Source: Polaribacter sp. HaHaR_3_91
GTDB taxonomy: Bacteria; Bacteroidota; Bacteroidia; Flavobacteriales; Flavobacteriaceae
Reading direction: 5' to 3'
DNA length: 64,000 nucleotides
Assembly: GCF_019278525.1 (NCBI RefSeq)
Contig: NZ_CP058986.1
Location: forward strand, 2,623,501 to 2,687,500
The translations under genes were made by a program, and so were the position numbers. Of this stretch, positions 17,917 through 25,901 are shown piece after piece; within the stretch, counting starts at the first letter, position 1, and every line of letters starts with the position of its first letter. The notes under the pieces were generated by a model. The model had not been told where the DNA came from. It did no database searches and saw nothing but the letters and a program-made list of their open reading frames with translations.

Positions 17917-18142
17917 GGGCGTTTTAACAGGCTTTCCACACTCGCTTTTTTTCTGAAAAAGAAAAAAGAGCTCAAACAAATGCTTCAATCCCTAACGCGG
18001 GCATATTTGCTAATTATTTGTTACTACAACAAGTTTTTGCAAGTTTGCCCGCGTTAGGGATTGAAGTGAAAAGCCCACAGATTTTTACCTTTGTAAAAAA
18101 CGAGGACTTGTAACAGAAAGCCCGACCCTTGTGGTAACGCCC
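17917..18142. repeat. Composite inverted dispersed repeat, copy B
   Basis: Outer ends are GGGCGTT (17917-17923) and AACGCCC (18136-18142). Inside is a perfect 21-bp inverted repeat (17983-18003 with 18046-18066) built on CTTCAATCCCTAACGCGGGC. Each half therefore runs GGGCGTT ... CTTCAATCCCTAACGCGGGC, so two copies of one element face each other. No gene inside. The right half shares the GGGTCG-GCTTT-type block with copy C. Confidence 0.7.
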
Positions 18143-18180
18143 AAAAAAAACTCGTTCAAATAAATGAACGAGTTTTTTTT
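18143..18180. terminator. Bidirectional rho-independent terminator
   Basis: An 8-A run, stem ACTCGTTCA/TGAACGAGT with a 6-nt loop, and an 8-T run. It can end both the TonB-receptor transcript and the leftward small membrane-protein gene. Confidence 0.85.
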
Positions 18181-18200
18181 AATTATATGTTTTAAAAAGA

Positions 18201-18374
18201 CTACTTACCTTCCGCAGCTTTTTTAGCTTCTTTTTTTAACTTCATATTTTCCCAGATAGTTCCACCAATCCAGTAAGGAACCACAAATGTTAATAAGAAT
18301 ATTAACAACCAAAAACCAGCTGTAAAAATAAACATAAATAAAACCAATCCTGAAAATTCTGAAAAATCTAACAT
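18201..18374 (-). CDS. Small membrane protein, 57 residues
   Basis: A short frame on the minus strand starting ATG at 18374 and ending TAG at 18201. The translation begins MLDFSEFSGLVLFMF, has one or two hydrophobic segments between residues 9 and 33, and ends with a Lys/Ala-rich charged tail (KLKKEAKKAAEGK). The composition fits a real inner-membrane protein with a cytoplasmic basic tail. It faces a bidirectional terminator downstream and is divergent from fumC. I do not recognise the family. Confidence 0.6.
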   Translation of the reverse strand: MLDFSEFSGLVLFMFIFTAGFWLLIFLLTFVVPYWIGGTIWENMKLKKEAKKAAEGK

Positions 18375-18500
18375 TTGTATATTTTGTAAAATTATTAATG
18401 CAAAAATAATATTTATTTTTAAAAGATAGGCATCAAAAAAACATTTTTTTTAGTTATCTAAAAATGATAAATATCAACTTTATGTAATCATAGTTTTTTG

Positions 18501-18508
18501 TAAATTTG
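18501..18508 (+). promoter_or_regulatory. Predicted -7 element of fumC
   Basis: TAAATTTG matches TAnnTTTG exactly, 25 bp before the start codon. A TTTA at 18479-18482, 18 bp upstream, may be a weak -33 element. Confidence 0.55.
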
Positions 18509-18533
18509 TGTATCTAAAATTTACATTATAATT

Positions 18534-19931
18534 ATGAAATATAGAATCGAAAAAGACACTATGGGAAACGTAGAAGTTCCTGCAGACAAATATTGGGGTG
18601 CACAAACAGAACGCTCTAGAAACAACTTTAAAATAGGTGCTTCTGGTTCTATGCCATTAGAAATTGTTTATGGTTTTGCATATCTTAAAAAAGCAGCTGC
18701 ATATACAAATGCAGAATTAGGTGTTTTAACAGAAGAAAAAAGAGATTTAATCGCACAAGTTTGTGATGAAATTTTAGAAGGAAAATTAGATGATCAGTTT
18801 CCTTTAGTTATTTGGCAAACAGGTTCTGGTACACAATCTAACATGAATGTGAATGAAGTAATTGCTAATAGAGCGCAAGAAATTGCAGGAAAAGTAATTG
18901 GTGAAGGCGAAAAAGTGATTCAGCCAAATGATGATGTAAACAAATCGCAATCATCTAACGATACATTTCCTACAGGTATGCACATTGCTGCTTACAAAAA
19001 AATTATAGAAACTACTATTCCTGGAATTACGCAATTAAGAGATACTTTAAAAGCAAAAACAGAAGCTTTTAAAGATGTAGTAAAAATTGGTAGAACGCAT
19101 TTAATGGATGCTACTCCACTTACTTTAGGTCAAGAGTTTTCTGGTTACGTTGCACAATTAAACTTCGGTTTAAAAGCGTTAAATAATACTTTAGATCATT
19201 TATCTCAATTAGCTTTAGGTGGTACAGCAGTAGGTACAGGGTTAAATACACCTGCAGGTTATGATGTTTTGGTAGCAAAATATATTGCACAATTTACAGG
19301 AATGCCATTTATTACAGCAGAAAACAAATATGAAGCTTTAGCAGCACACGATGCTTTAGTGGAAACGCATGGAGCTTTAAAGCAAATTGCTGTTTCTTTA
19401 AATAAAATTGCCAACGATATTAGAATGATGGCTTCAGGACCAAGATCTGGAATTGGAGAAATTATTATTCCTGCAAACGAACCTGGATCTTCTATTATGC
19501 CAGGTAAAGTAAACCCAACACAGTGTGAAGCTATGACAATGGTTGCTGCTCAAGTGATGGGTAATGACGTTGCCGTAACAATTGGTGGTGCTCAAGGACA
19601 TTATGAATTAAATGTTTTTAAACCTGTAATGGCTGCAAATGTTTTACAATCTGCTCAATTAATTGGTGATGTATGTAAGTCTTTTGATGAACATTGTGCT
19701 TCTGGTATAGAACCAAATCATGCTAGAATTACAGAATTGGTAAATAATTCTTTAATGTTAGTTACTGCTTTAAATACTAAAATTGGGTATTATAAATCTG
19801 CAGAAATTGCAAATACAGCGCATGCTAACGGAACAACTTTAAAAGAAGAAGCTGTTCGTTTAGGCTATGTAACTCCAGAACAATATGACGAATGGGTAAA
19901 ACCAGAAGAAATGACCGGCGGTTTAAAATAA
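18534..19931 (+). CDS. fumC: Fumarate hydratase, class II
   Basis: Interconverts fumarate and malate in the TCA cycle; an iron-independent homotetramer. The superfamily signature [15 protein letters not shown] lies near residue 318 with the catalytic Ser in GSS, and [12 protein letters not shown] is the substrate-binding block near residue 100. The 465-residue length is normal. Monocistronic, with its own -7 element and a strong terminator. Confidence 0.96.
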   Translation: MKYRIEKDTMGNVEVPADKYWGAQTERSRNNFKIGASGSMPLEIVYGFAYLKKAAAYTNAELGVLTEEKRDLIAQVCDEILEGKLDDQFPLVIWQTGSGTQSNMNVNEVIANRAQEIAGKVIGEGEKVIQPNDDVNKSQSSNDTFPTGMHIAAYKKIIETTIPGITQLRDTLKAKTEAFKDVVKIGRTHLMDATPLTLGQEFSGYVAQLNFGLKALNNTLDHLSQLALGGTAVGTGLNTPAGYDVLVAKYIAQFTGMPFITAENKYEALAAHDALVETHGALKQIAVSLNKIANDIRMMASGPRSGIGEIIIPANEPGSSIMPGKVNPTQCEAMTMVAAQVMGNDVAVTIGGAQGHYELNVFKPVMAANVLQSAQLIGDVCKSFDEHCASGIEPNHARITELVNNSLMLVTALNTKIGYYKSAEIANTAHANGTTLKEEAVRLGYVTPEQYDEWVKPEEMTGGLK

Positions 19932-19953
19932 AAATATTAATTTTACATTCTCT

Positions 19954-19983
19954 AAAAGCTGCATACCTTATGCAGCTTTTTTT
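19954..19983 (+). terminator. Rho-independent terminator after fumC
   Basis: A 12-bp perfect stem (AAAAGCTGCATA/TATGCAGCTTTT) with a 3-nt loop and a 7-T run. Confidence 0.88.
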
Positions 19984-20014
19984 GGCTAAACAAAGTAAAT
20001 CATAATAAAAGAAA

Positions 20015-20494
20015 ATGAAGATGAACAAACACGAAGAATTTATGAGCGAAGCTGTAAAAGCAGCTTTAAAAGGAATGAATAATAACGAAGGGGGGCCTTT
20101 TGGGTGTATCGTTGTAAAAGACGGAGAAGTAATTGGTCGCGGAAATAACAAAGTAACATCTACCAATGATCCAACTGCACACGCAGAAGTTACTGCAATA
20201 AGAGATGCTTGTAAAAATATTGGTTCTTTTCAGTTAGACGGTTGTATTATATATACTTCTTGCGAACCTTGCCCTATGTGCTTAGGTGCTATTTACTGGG
20301 CAAGACCAGACAAAGTTTTTTACGGAAGTAATCAGCAAGATGCTGCAAATATTGGCTTTGACGATGAATTTATCTACAAAGAAATTCCTTTACCTTACGA
20401 GAAAAGAAGCATTCCGTTTGAGCAAATAGGAAGAGAGATTTCACTAGAGCCTTTTAATAAATGGGCAGAAAAGCAAGATAAAACAGCTTATTAA
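20015..20494 (+). CDS. guaD: Guanine deaminase, CMP/dCMP deaminase-fold type
   Basis: Zinc-dependent hydrolytic deaminase. The zinc site is visible as HAE (H56, E58) and PCPMC (C86, C89). Overall sequence (GGPFGCIVVKDG, SNDPTAHAEVTAIR-like block, CLGAIYWARP, FDDEFIYKEI) follows Bacillus-type guanine deaminase (xanthine-forming) much more closely than TadA tRNA deaminase. Length 159. A start at Met3 is equally possible. Confidence 0.85.
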   Translation: MKMNKHEEFMSEAVKAALKGMNNNEGGPFGCIVVKDGEVIGRGNNKVTSTNDPTAHAEVTAIRDACKNIGSFQLDGCIIYTSCEPCPMCLGAIYWARPDKVFYGSNQQDAANIGFDDEFIYKEIPLPYEKRSIPFEQIGREISLEPFNKWAEKQDKTAY

Positions 20495-20503
20495 ATTCCC
20501 TCT

Positions 20504-20531
20504 AAAAAACTGAAATTTTTCCTCAGTTTTT
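20504..20531 (+). terminator. Rho-independent terminator after guanine deaminase
   Basis: AAAAAACTGA and TCAGTTTTT form a stem closed by a 9-nt loop, directly after the gene. Confidence 0.7.
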
Positions 20532-20539
20532 ATATAACT

Positions 20540-20569
20540 AAAAAAGCATCGAATTAACGATGCTTTTTT
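20540..20569. terminator. Bidirectional terminator between guaD and the Wzc-like gene
   Basis: A-run, stem GCATCG/CGATGC, 6-nt loop and T-run; symmetric, so it also ends the leftward polysaccharide-export transcript. Confidence 0.85.
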
Positions 20570-20574
20570 AATTT

Positions 20575-23043
20575 TTAATTCTTTTTAAATAAACTAGATA
20601 TTCTAGAGAAGAAGCCTTTATTATCTTCATCCTCATGATAACCATTACCGTATTTTCCATAACCATAGCCGTAACCGTAGCCATAACCATAGCCGTAACC
20701 ATAACCGTATTTATTCTTTATAGAAAAGTCGTTTAAAACATAACTAATATTGGTTACTTCTTTATTTTTATACTTATCATCTATCATTCTCATCATTCCC
20801 TTTTCGGAATAATCCTGACGGATAACATAAATAATAGCATCTCCATATTTAAACAACTCTAATGCATCAGAAACTAAACCAACAGGTGGTGTATCAATAA
20901 TAACATAATCATATCTTTCTTGAAGGTCTTTAATCATCTTGTCTGCTGTTTCATTCAATAATAATTCAGAAGGATTTGGAGGTATTGGTCCAGACAAAAT
21001 AAGATCTAAGTTTGGCACTTTAGTCTTAATTATAATTTCATCTAATGTCTTTTGCTTGATTAAGTGGTTTACCACACCAACATCATTGGTTAAATCAAAA
21101 TCATCATAAATTTTAGGTTTTCTTAAATCTAAACCTACTAAAACTGTTTTCTTTCCGCTTAAAGCAAAAACAGTTGCCATATTTATAGAAATCATTGTTT
21201 TCCCTTCACCACTTACTGAAGAAGTTAAAACCAATGTTTTGGATTTATCTGAATCTGTATTTTTAAATAAAAATTGAATATTAGACCTAAGCGCTCTGAA
21301 GGATTCTGAAACTGAGGATTTTGGCTTATTAAAAACCGCTAGATTATTATTTCCATGGTTTTTACCTACAACACCTAAAACAGGAATTGCATAGTTATTT
21401 TGAATATCCTCTGCTGTGTGAATTTTATTATCTAAAACCTCTCTAGTAATAATATAAAATAAAGGAAAAACAATTCCCAACATTAAACCAACTAAATAAT
21501 TAAAACTTGGTATTGGGTATACAGGACCATTACCTAAGTCTTTAGCCGTATCTATAATTTTAACATCAGATACATTTGCAGCAATTGCAGAACCTGCTTC
21601 GTAACTTTTTTGCTTCAAATAATTATAATTTGCTTCTGAAATTTGATAGTTTTTTTCAAACTTTAATAAACCTTGTTCTGTTTTAGGTAATTTTTTAAGT
21701 TTGCTTTTATAAGTAGCTAATTCAGCATTTAATTTGTTAATTTTATTTTGATTAACAACTTTTAAAGTGGATATATTTTCTAATAAATTAGTTTTAGAAA
21801 TATTAATGTCATTACTCAACTTAATAACCTGTGGATGATTATCTGTTACAGAACCTCTTAATTTTTCTCTTAAACTAGATAATTGTATAAGTGTAGATAT
21901 TTCACCAGAAATCTTCCCATCTTGAACAGCTATTAAAGCAGGAACAGGAATATTTTCCCCATAGGTATCGTGAGAAAGTAAATAACTTCTTAAATTATTA
22001 AGATATTCATTAAACTCTAAAACATTTTTTTTCTCTTGATCTATCTCAATAGTTTCATTAAAAACAAGACTACCTTCTTCAGATAAATTGTAAATATTAT
22101 TTTTTTCCTTAAAAACCCCTAATTCCTTTTCTATTCGCTGTAAACTATCTTCTAATTGTGTAAACAAAAGCTCTATATAATCTTTCGTCTTTTTAGCATA
22201 AAGAATTTTTTGTTCTTGCTTATCTTCATCAAGAATAACAACCGTTGCATTTAAGTAGTCTACAATTCTATTTTTATTTGTACCTCCTTTAGACAATCTA
22301 AGCATAGAAGCTCCATTAGCTATACCTTCAACACCAATAGATTTATTACTACCTACAGTTCCATCAAAACTTACAAATTGAATATAAAATTTTTCACCAA
22401 CAGTAAACTTTTTGGTTTTTTGCAATGAAAAATTTAAAAATTCAGTATTTATCTGTTCATCAATTTTATACTCTTTAGAAAAAAGTGGAGAGGAAAAATT
22501 GTGAACACTTGTTGTATTTGTATCATAGGTAATTAAAGCATTTGAAGTATTCTCTTTAAGATCAAAAGATAATTTATAAGTATCTTCACCTGTAATTTCT
22601 ACTTGTATAAGTTGTCCATATAATTGAGGTTTACTAGTATCTAAATCTACCACAAAGGGAGTGTAACCATAAACATCCACTAACCTATACCTGCCTTCTT
22701 TTAAATAGTTTATGAAGAAATTTAATTTTCTAACTACCTTTTCATTATGTGTTCTAGAAGTTAAAACTACTTTTATAGTTTCTACGGCATCACTTGCTCC
22801 TCCCCAATTAAATGCTATGTTTGTTCCTGTAGAAAACAATGGATTGTTTTCTTCTTTTACAGATATTACGGTATTTAGATTATAAATTTTTGTTTTATAA
22901 TCATTCATAAATTTGGCAACTATCAAGGCAATAATAATAGTTACAAAAAAAAGTTTCCAATAAGATAAAACCTTAAAAACATACCCTTTAACATCAACAT
23001 TAGCTTGAATAGTACTGTTATTTAGTTTATTTAAATTATCCAT
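20575..23043 (-). CDS. Polysaccharide co-polymerase/tyrosine autokinase (Wzc-like)
   Basis: Inner-membrane BY-kinase that controls chain length and export of capsule or exopolysaccharide. Order: N-terminal transmembrane helix about 27-46, Wzz-type periplasmic domain with coiled coil (~285-460), second helix about 510-530, then the cytoplasmic kinase domain with Walker A SVSGEGKT (Lys615), DLRKPK Walker A' and VIIDTPPVG Walker B. The C-terminal tail is a run of GY dipeptides with about ten Tyr, the phosphorylation cluster, encoded by a hexanucleotide repeat. It begins 6 bp after the Wza-like gene. Confidence 0.92.
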   Translation of the reverse strand: MDNLNKLNNSTIQANVDVKGYVFKVLSYWKLFFVTIIIALIVAKFMNDYKTKIYNLNTVISVKEENNPLFSTGTNIAFNWGGASDAVETIKVVLTSRTHNEKVVRKLNFFINYLKEGRYRLVDVYGYTPFVVDLDTSKPQLYGQLIQVEITGEDTYKLSFDLKENTSNALITYDTNTTSVHNFSSPLFSKEYKIDEQINTEFLNFSLQKTKKFTVGEKFYIQFVSFDGTVGSNKSIGVEGIANGASMLRLSKGGTNKNRIVDYLNATVVILDEDKQEQKILYAKKTKDYIELLFTQLEDSLQRIEKELGVFKEKNNIYNLSEEGSLVFNETIEIDQEKKNVLEFNEYLNNLRSYLLSHDTYGENIPVPALIAVQDGKISGEISTLIQLSSLREKLRGSVTDNHPQVIKLSNDINISKTNLLENISTLKVVNQNKINKLNAELATYKSKLKKLPKTEQGLLKFEKNYQISEANYNYLKQKSYEAGSAIAANVSDVKIIDTAKDLGNGPVYPIPSFNYLVGLMLGIVFPLFYIITREVLDNKIHTAEDIQNNYAIPVLGVVGKNHGNNNLAVFNKPKSSVSESFRALRSNIQFLFKNTDSDKSKTLVLTSSVSGEGKTMISINMATVFALSGKKTVLVGLDLRKPKIYDDFDLTNDVGVVNHLIKQKTLDEIIIKTKVPNLDLILSGPIPPNPSELLLNETADKMIKDLQERYDYVIIDTPPVGLVSDALELFKYGDAIIYVIRQDYSEKGMMRMIDDKYKNKEVTNISYVLNDFSIKNKYGYGYGYGYGYGYGYGYGKYGNGYHEDEDNKGFFSRISSLFKKN

Positions 23044-23049
23044 AAATCC

Positions 23050-23841
23050 CTATAAATTTCTTGCTAAAATAAAAGTAGTACTTATCAATGTAAATAACGA
23101 AACAATTGTTGTGAGTGCTCCAAGACCAGTAGTACCTGTTCCCCATGTTTTTTGTTTCAATGGAATAACATTTATAATATCATTTGGTTTAACATAAAAA
23201 ACATCAGAATCAAAAGCACTTATTTGTGTTAAATCAATTGTAAATTTTTCTGTTCCCGTAATTGAGTTTCTAATAATTTCAACTTTTTTTCTATTTCCAA
23301 CAGCAGTAATATCTCCAGAACTAGAAATGGCATCTATAATTGAAAGCTTATTTTGAAATATAACATTAGGCCCAGGACTTCCTATTTCTCCAATAACGGT
23401 ATATTTAATACCAGCCAATTTTACTGAAACAAAAAGTTCTTCTTGGGTTTTAATGAATTTTTTTAATTCATTTTCTATTTTTTTCCGAACCTCCAGCACT
23501 GTATATCCTAAAACATTAATTTCACCTAAAGTTGGCATTCTAATGTTTCCGTAACTATCTATACTGTATCCTGAAAAATAAGATGCTCCTTCACTAAGAC
23601 CAGCTGCAGCACCTCCTGCATTTCCTGTAGATTGTTTCTTAAAAACAGCGACTAAAGACTCTTCATTAGATTTTATATCTATATTTAAGATATCATCAAC
23701 CTGTAACTTGTAGGGTATATTATTAATTCTTTTAATCTCTTTTTTTGCAATTGGCTCTCCTTGTAGATAAATTATATCCTTAGCTGGTATACACGAAAAA
23801 AGAAAAGGAATAAATAAGAGCAGTAAAAAATGGTTTCTCAT
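23050..23841 (-). CDS. Polysaccharide export lipoprotein (Wza-like)
   Basis: Outer-membrane export channel subunit partnered with the Wzc-like kinase. I place the start at 23841 (MRNHFLLLLFIPFLFSC), which gives a clean lipoprotein signal with Cys17; a frame extension to 23868 adds nine residues that spoil the signal peptide. After the lipobox come the polysaccharide export domain (YKLQVDDILNIDIKSNEE, GNIRMPTLGEINVLGYT) and a SLBB-like segment (YTVIGEIGSPGPNV). A C-terminal hydrophobic stretch lies at the last 25 residues. No glycosyltransferases are next to the pair. Confidence 0.88.
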   Translation of the reverse strand: MRNHFLLLLFIPFLFSCIPAKDIIYLQGEPIAKKEIKRINNIPYKLQVDDILNIDIKSNEESLVAVFKKQSTGNAGGAAAGLSEGASYFSGYSIDSYGNIRMPTLGEINVLGYTVLEVRKKIENELKKFIKTQEELFVSVKLAGIKYTVIGEIGSPGPNVIFQNKLSIIDAISSSGDITAVGNRKKVEIIRNSITGTEKFTIDLTQISAFDSDVFYVKPNDIINVIPLKQKTWGTGTTGLGALTTIVSLFTLISTTFILARNL

Positions 23842-23927
23842 TGTAATTTTAATCATAAATATGCACAAATATACTTTTTAAAAGTGGTTTACTATAATTT
23901 TATTTTACTTTCGTTTTTTATATAAAA

Positions 23928-24704
23928 ATGATTTATTTGATAACAAAATATTTAAAATTTCTCGTAAAATCATCTAATCAACATGGGGTCCACTCTCCTT
24001 TTGTGTATGATTTAATAACCAAATGTTTTTATAAAAAAACAGATCCAATATTAGTAAAATTGTTTTCTAAAACAAAACAACAATTATTAGACAACAAAAG
24101 TTTGATAAAAGTCACAGATTTTGGTGCAGGATCTAAAGTTTTTAAAAATAATGAGCGTCAAGTTTCTAAAATTGCAAAAATTGCAGGTTTATCAAACAAA
24201 AAAGCTAAATTATTAATTCGTTTAATTCAATATTTTAAACCTGATAATTTATTAGAAATTGGTACTTCTTTAGGTTTAGGTACATCAGCAATTAAAATTG
24301 GAAATAATAAAACAAATATTACAACATTAGAAGGTTGCCCAGAAACAAGTAAAGTTGCAGATTATTTATTCTCTAATAACAATTACAAAAACATTCAAAT
24401 AATTACAGGTGATTTTAAAGAAACGTTACCTTTAGCTATTAAAAACCAAGAATTCGATTGTATATATTTTGATGGGAATCATACAAAAAAAGACACCTTA
24501 CATTATTTTAATACTTGTTTAGATACGGTTACTAATAATTCAGTATGGATTTTTGATGACATTTATTGGAGTGACGAAATGAAAGAAGCCTGGACAGAAA
24601 TTAAAAATCACAAAAAAGTAACCGTTACCGTTGATATTTTTTACTGGGGAATTGTTTTCTTTAGAAAAGAACAAGAAAAAGAACATTTTAAAATAAGAGT
24701 CTAA
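23928..24704 (+). CDS. Class I SAM-dependent methyltransferase
   Basis: 258 residues. The SAM-binding motif I is LLEIGTSLGLGTSAIKIG (about residue 107-124), followed by an acidic strand end TLEG and motif IV DCIYFDGNH, as in O-methyltransferase family proteins. Substrate unknown. Divergent from the polysaccharide-export operon, 59 bp apart. Confidence 0.82.
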   Translation: MIYLITKYLKFLVKSSNQHGVHSPFVYDLITKCFYKKTDPILVKLFSKTKQQLLDNKSLIKVTDFGAGSKVFKNNERQVSKIAKIAGLSNKKAKLLIRLIQYFKPDNLLEIGTSLGLGTSAIKIGNNKTNITTLEGCPETSKVADYLFSNNNYKNIQIITGDFKETLPLAIKNQEFDCIYFDGNHTKKDTLHYFNTCLDTVTNNSVWIFDDIYWSDEMKEAWTEIKNHKKVTVTVDIFYWGIVFFRKEQEKEHFKIRV

Positions 24705-24760
24705 TTTTTTTTAAAGTGTTAAATCGTGTTAATTTTAAACAGCACTCTTTTTAAACTTTG

Positions 24761-24768
24761 TAACTTTG
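24761..24768 (+). promoter_or_regulatory. Predicted -7 element of the adenosyltransferase gene
   Basis: TAACTTTG matches TAnnTTTG, 27 bp before the start codon. No cobalamin-riboswitch-like structure is visible upstream. Confidence 0.5.
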
Positions 24769-24795
24769 ATTTAATGAAAAACCGCGACTAATATT

Positions 24796-25368
24796 ATGAA
24801 AATATACACAAAAACTGGTGACGCTGGTACAACTGCTCTTTTTGGAGGTACTAGAGTAAAAAAATACAATTTACGTATAGAAAGTTATGGTAATGTAGAC
24901 GAACTAAATTCTTATATTGGATTAATAAAAGATCAAGACATAAGTATACCTATAAAAGATTCTTTATTAAAAATTCAAAATGAATTATTTACTTTAGGTG
25001 CCATGTTAGCAACGCCTCCAGAAAAAGAAACTTTAAAAAATGGAAAAGAGAGACTTAACATTCCAAAAATTGATAATGCTTCTATTCTGTTTTTAGAAGA
25101 AGAAATTGATAAAATGGATTTAGAGCTTCCTCAAATGACTCATTTTATTCTTCCTGGCGGACATCAATCTGTGTCATTTTGTCATATTGCAAGATGCATT
25201 TGCAGACGGGCAGAACGCTTAGTTGTAGAACTAAATGATCAAGAAAACATTAATATTGACATACTAAAATACTTAAACCGACTTTCTGACTACCTTTTTA
25301 CGTTGGCACGAAAGTTGTCCAAAGACTTATCAGTAGCCGAAATCAAATGGATTCCTACAAAAAACTAA
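24796..25368 (+). CDS. Cob(I)alamin adenosyltransferase, PduO type
   Basis: Transfers the adenosyl group from ATP to cob(I)alamin to make adenosylcobalamin. The N-terminal KIYTKTGDAGTTALFGGTRV is the ATP-binding signature of PduO-type enzymes, and the C-terminal RCICRRAERLVV, YLNRLSDYLFTLAR block is equally typical. Length 190. Its product is the chromophore expected by the CarH-like regulator encoded at 7.6 kb, so the cell can at least convert imported or salvaged corrinoid to the photoactive form. Confidence 0.93.
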   Translation: MKIYTKTGDAGTTALFGGTRVKKYNLRIESYGNVDELNSYIGLIKDQDISIPIKDSLLKIQNELFTLGAMLATPPEKETLKNGKERLNIPKIDNASILFLEEEIDKMDLELPQMTHFILPGGHQSVSFCHIARCICRRAERLVVELNDQENINIDILKYLNRLSDYLFTLARKLSKDLSVAEIKWIPTKN

Positions 25369-25485
25369 CACGTTCTTTTTTTATCGATTTAAAGAAGTTT
25401 TTCATTTTATTTCATCCTTAAAGCATTAATTTTAAGATATTAACAAATTGAAAGAATAACTTCTCTATATATTTCTTAAAAAAGA

Positions 25486-25516
25486 CTTGTATAATTCAGT
25501 AAAAAAATTATTTTTG
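25486..25516 (+). promoter_or_regulatory. Promoter of DUF2795 gene (-33 and -7 elements)
   Basis: CTTG at 25486-25489, a 19-bp spacer and TATTTTTG at 25509-25516 match the Bacteroidota -33/-7 pattern; the start codon follows 21 bp later. Confidence 0.6.
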
Positions 25517-25537
25517 CACAAAATTAAACATTAAGAA

Positions 25538-25759
25538 ATGTATTGGACATTAGAATTAGCATCTTATTTAGCAGATGCGCCTTGGCCAGCAACCAAAGAC
25601 GAATTAATAGATTACGCTATTAGAACTGGATCTCCTTTAGAAGTAGTAGAAAACCTACAAGATATAGAAGATGAAGGTGATGCGTATGACTCAATTGTTG
25701 AAATTTGGCCAGATTATCCTACCGAAGATGATTATCTTTGGAATGAGGATGAATACTAA
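25538..25759 (+). CDS. DUF2795 protein, acidic, upstream of secA
   Basis: A 73-residue acidic protein with the DUF2795 pattern (APWPATKDELIDYA, PLEVVENLQDI) and a very acidic, Tyr/Trp-rich C-terminus. Function unknown. It is commonly seen just before secA in Flavobacteriia. Here 142 bp and a weak hairpin separate it from secA. Confidence 0.8.
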   Translation: MYWTLELASYLADAPWPATKDELIDYAIRTGSPLEVVENLQDIEDEGDAYDSIVEIWPDYPTEDDYLWNEDEY

Positions 25760-25779
25760 ACATAATAATTAAATATAAA

Positions 25780-25804
25780 AAGTCTCTAAAGAGGCTTTTT
25801 TTTT
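25780..25804 (+). terminator. Possible terminator between DUF2795 gene and secA
   Basis: AGTCTCT-AAA-GAGGCT forms a short stem with one G-U pair, followed by nine T. Confidence 0.6.
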
Positions 25805-25901
25805 GTTTTCTTACAACCTAGGAAACTATTTTTCAGGCTTTTAAAAAACCTGATACGGAACTATAATGCAGTTATTAATTTAACTGAAAATAACATAATA
25901 A

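Noticed and set aside
24705..24795. Cobalamin riboswitch before the adenosyltransferase gene
   Set aside because: The gap is under 100 bp, AT-rich, and lacks the B12-box and any long fold.
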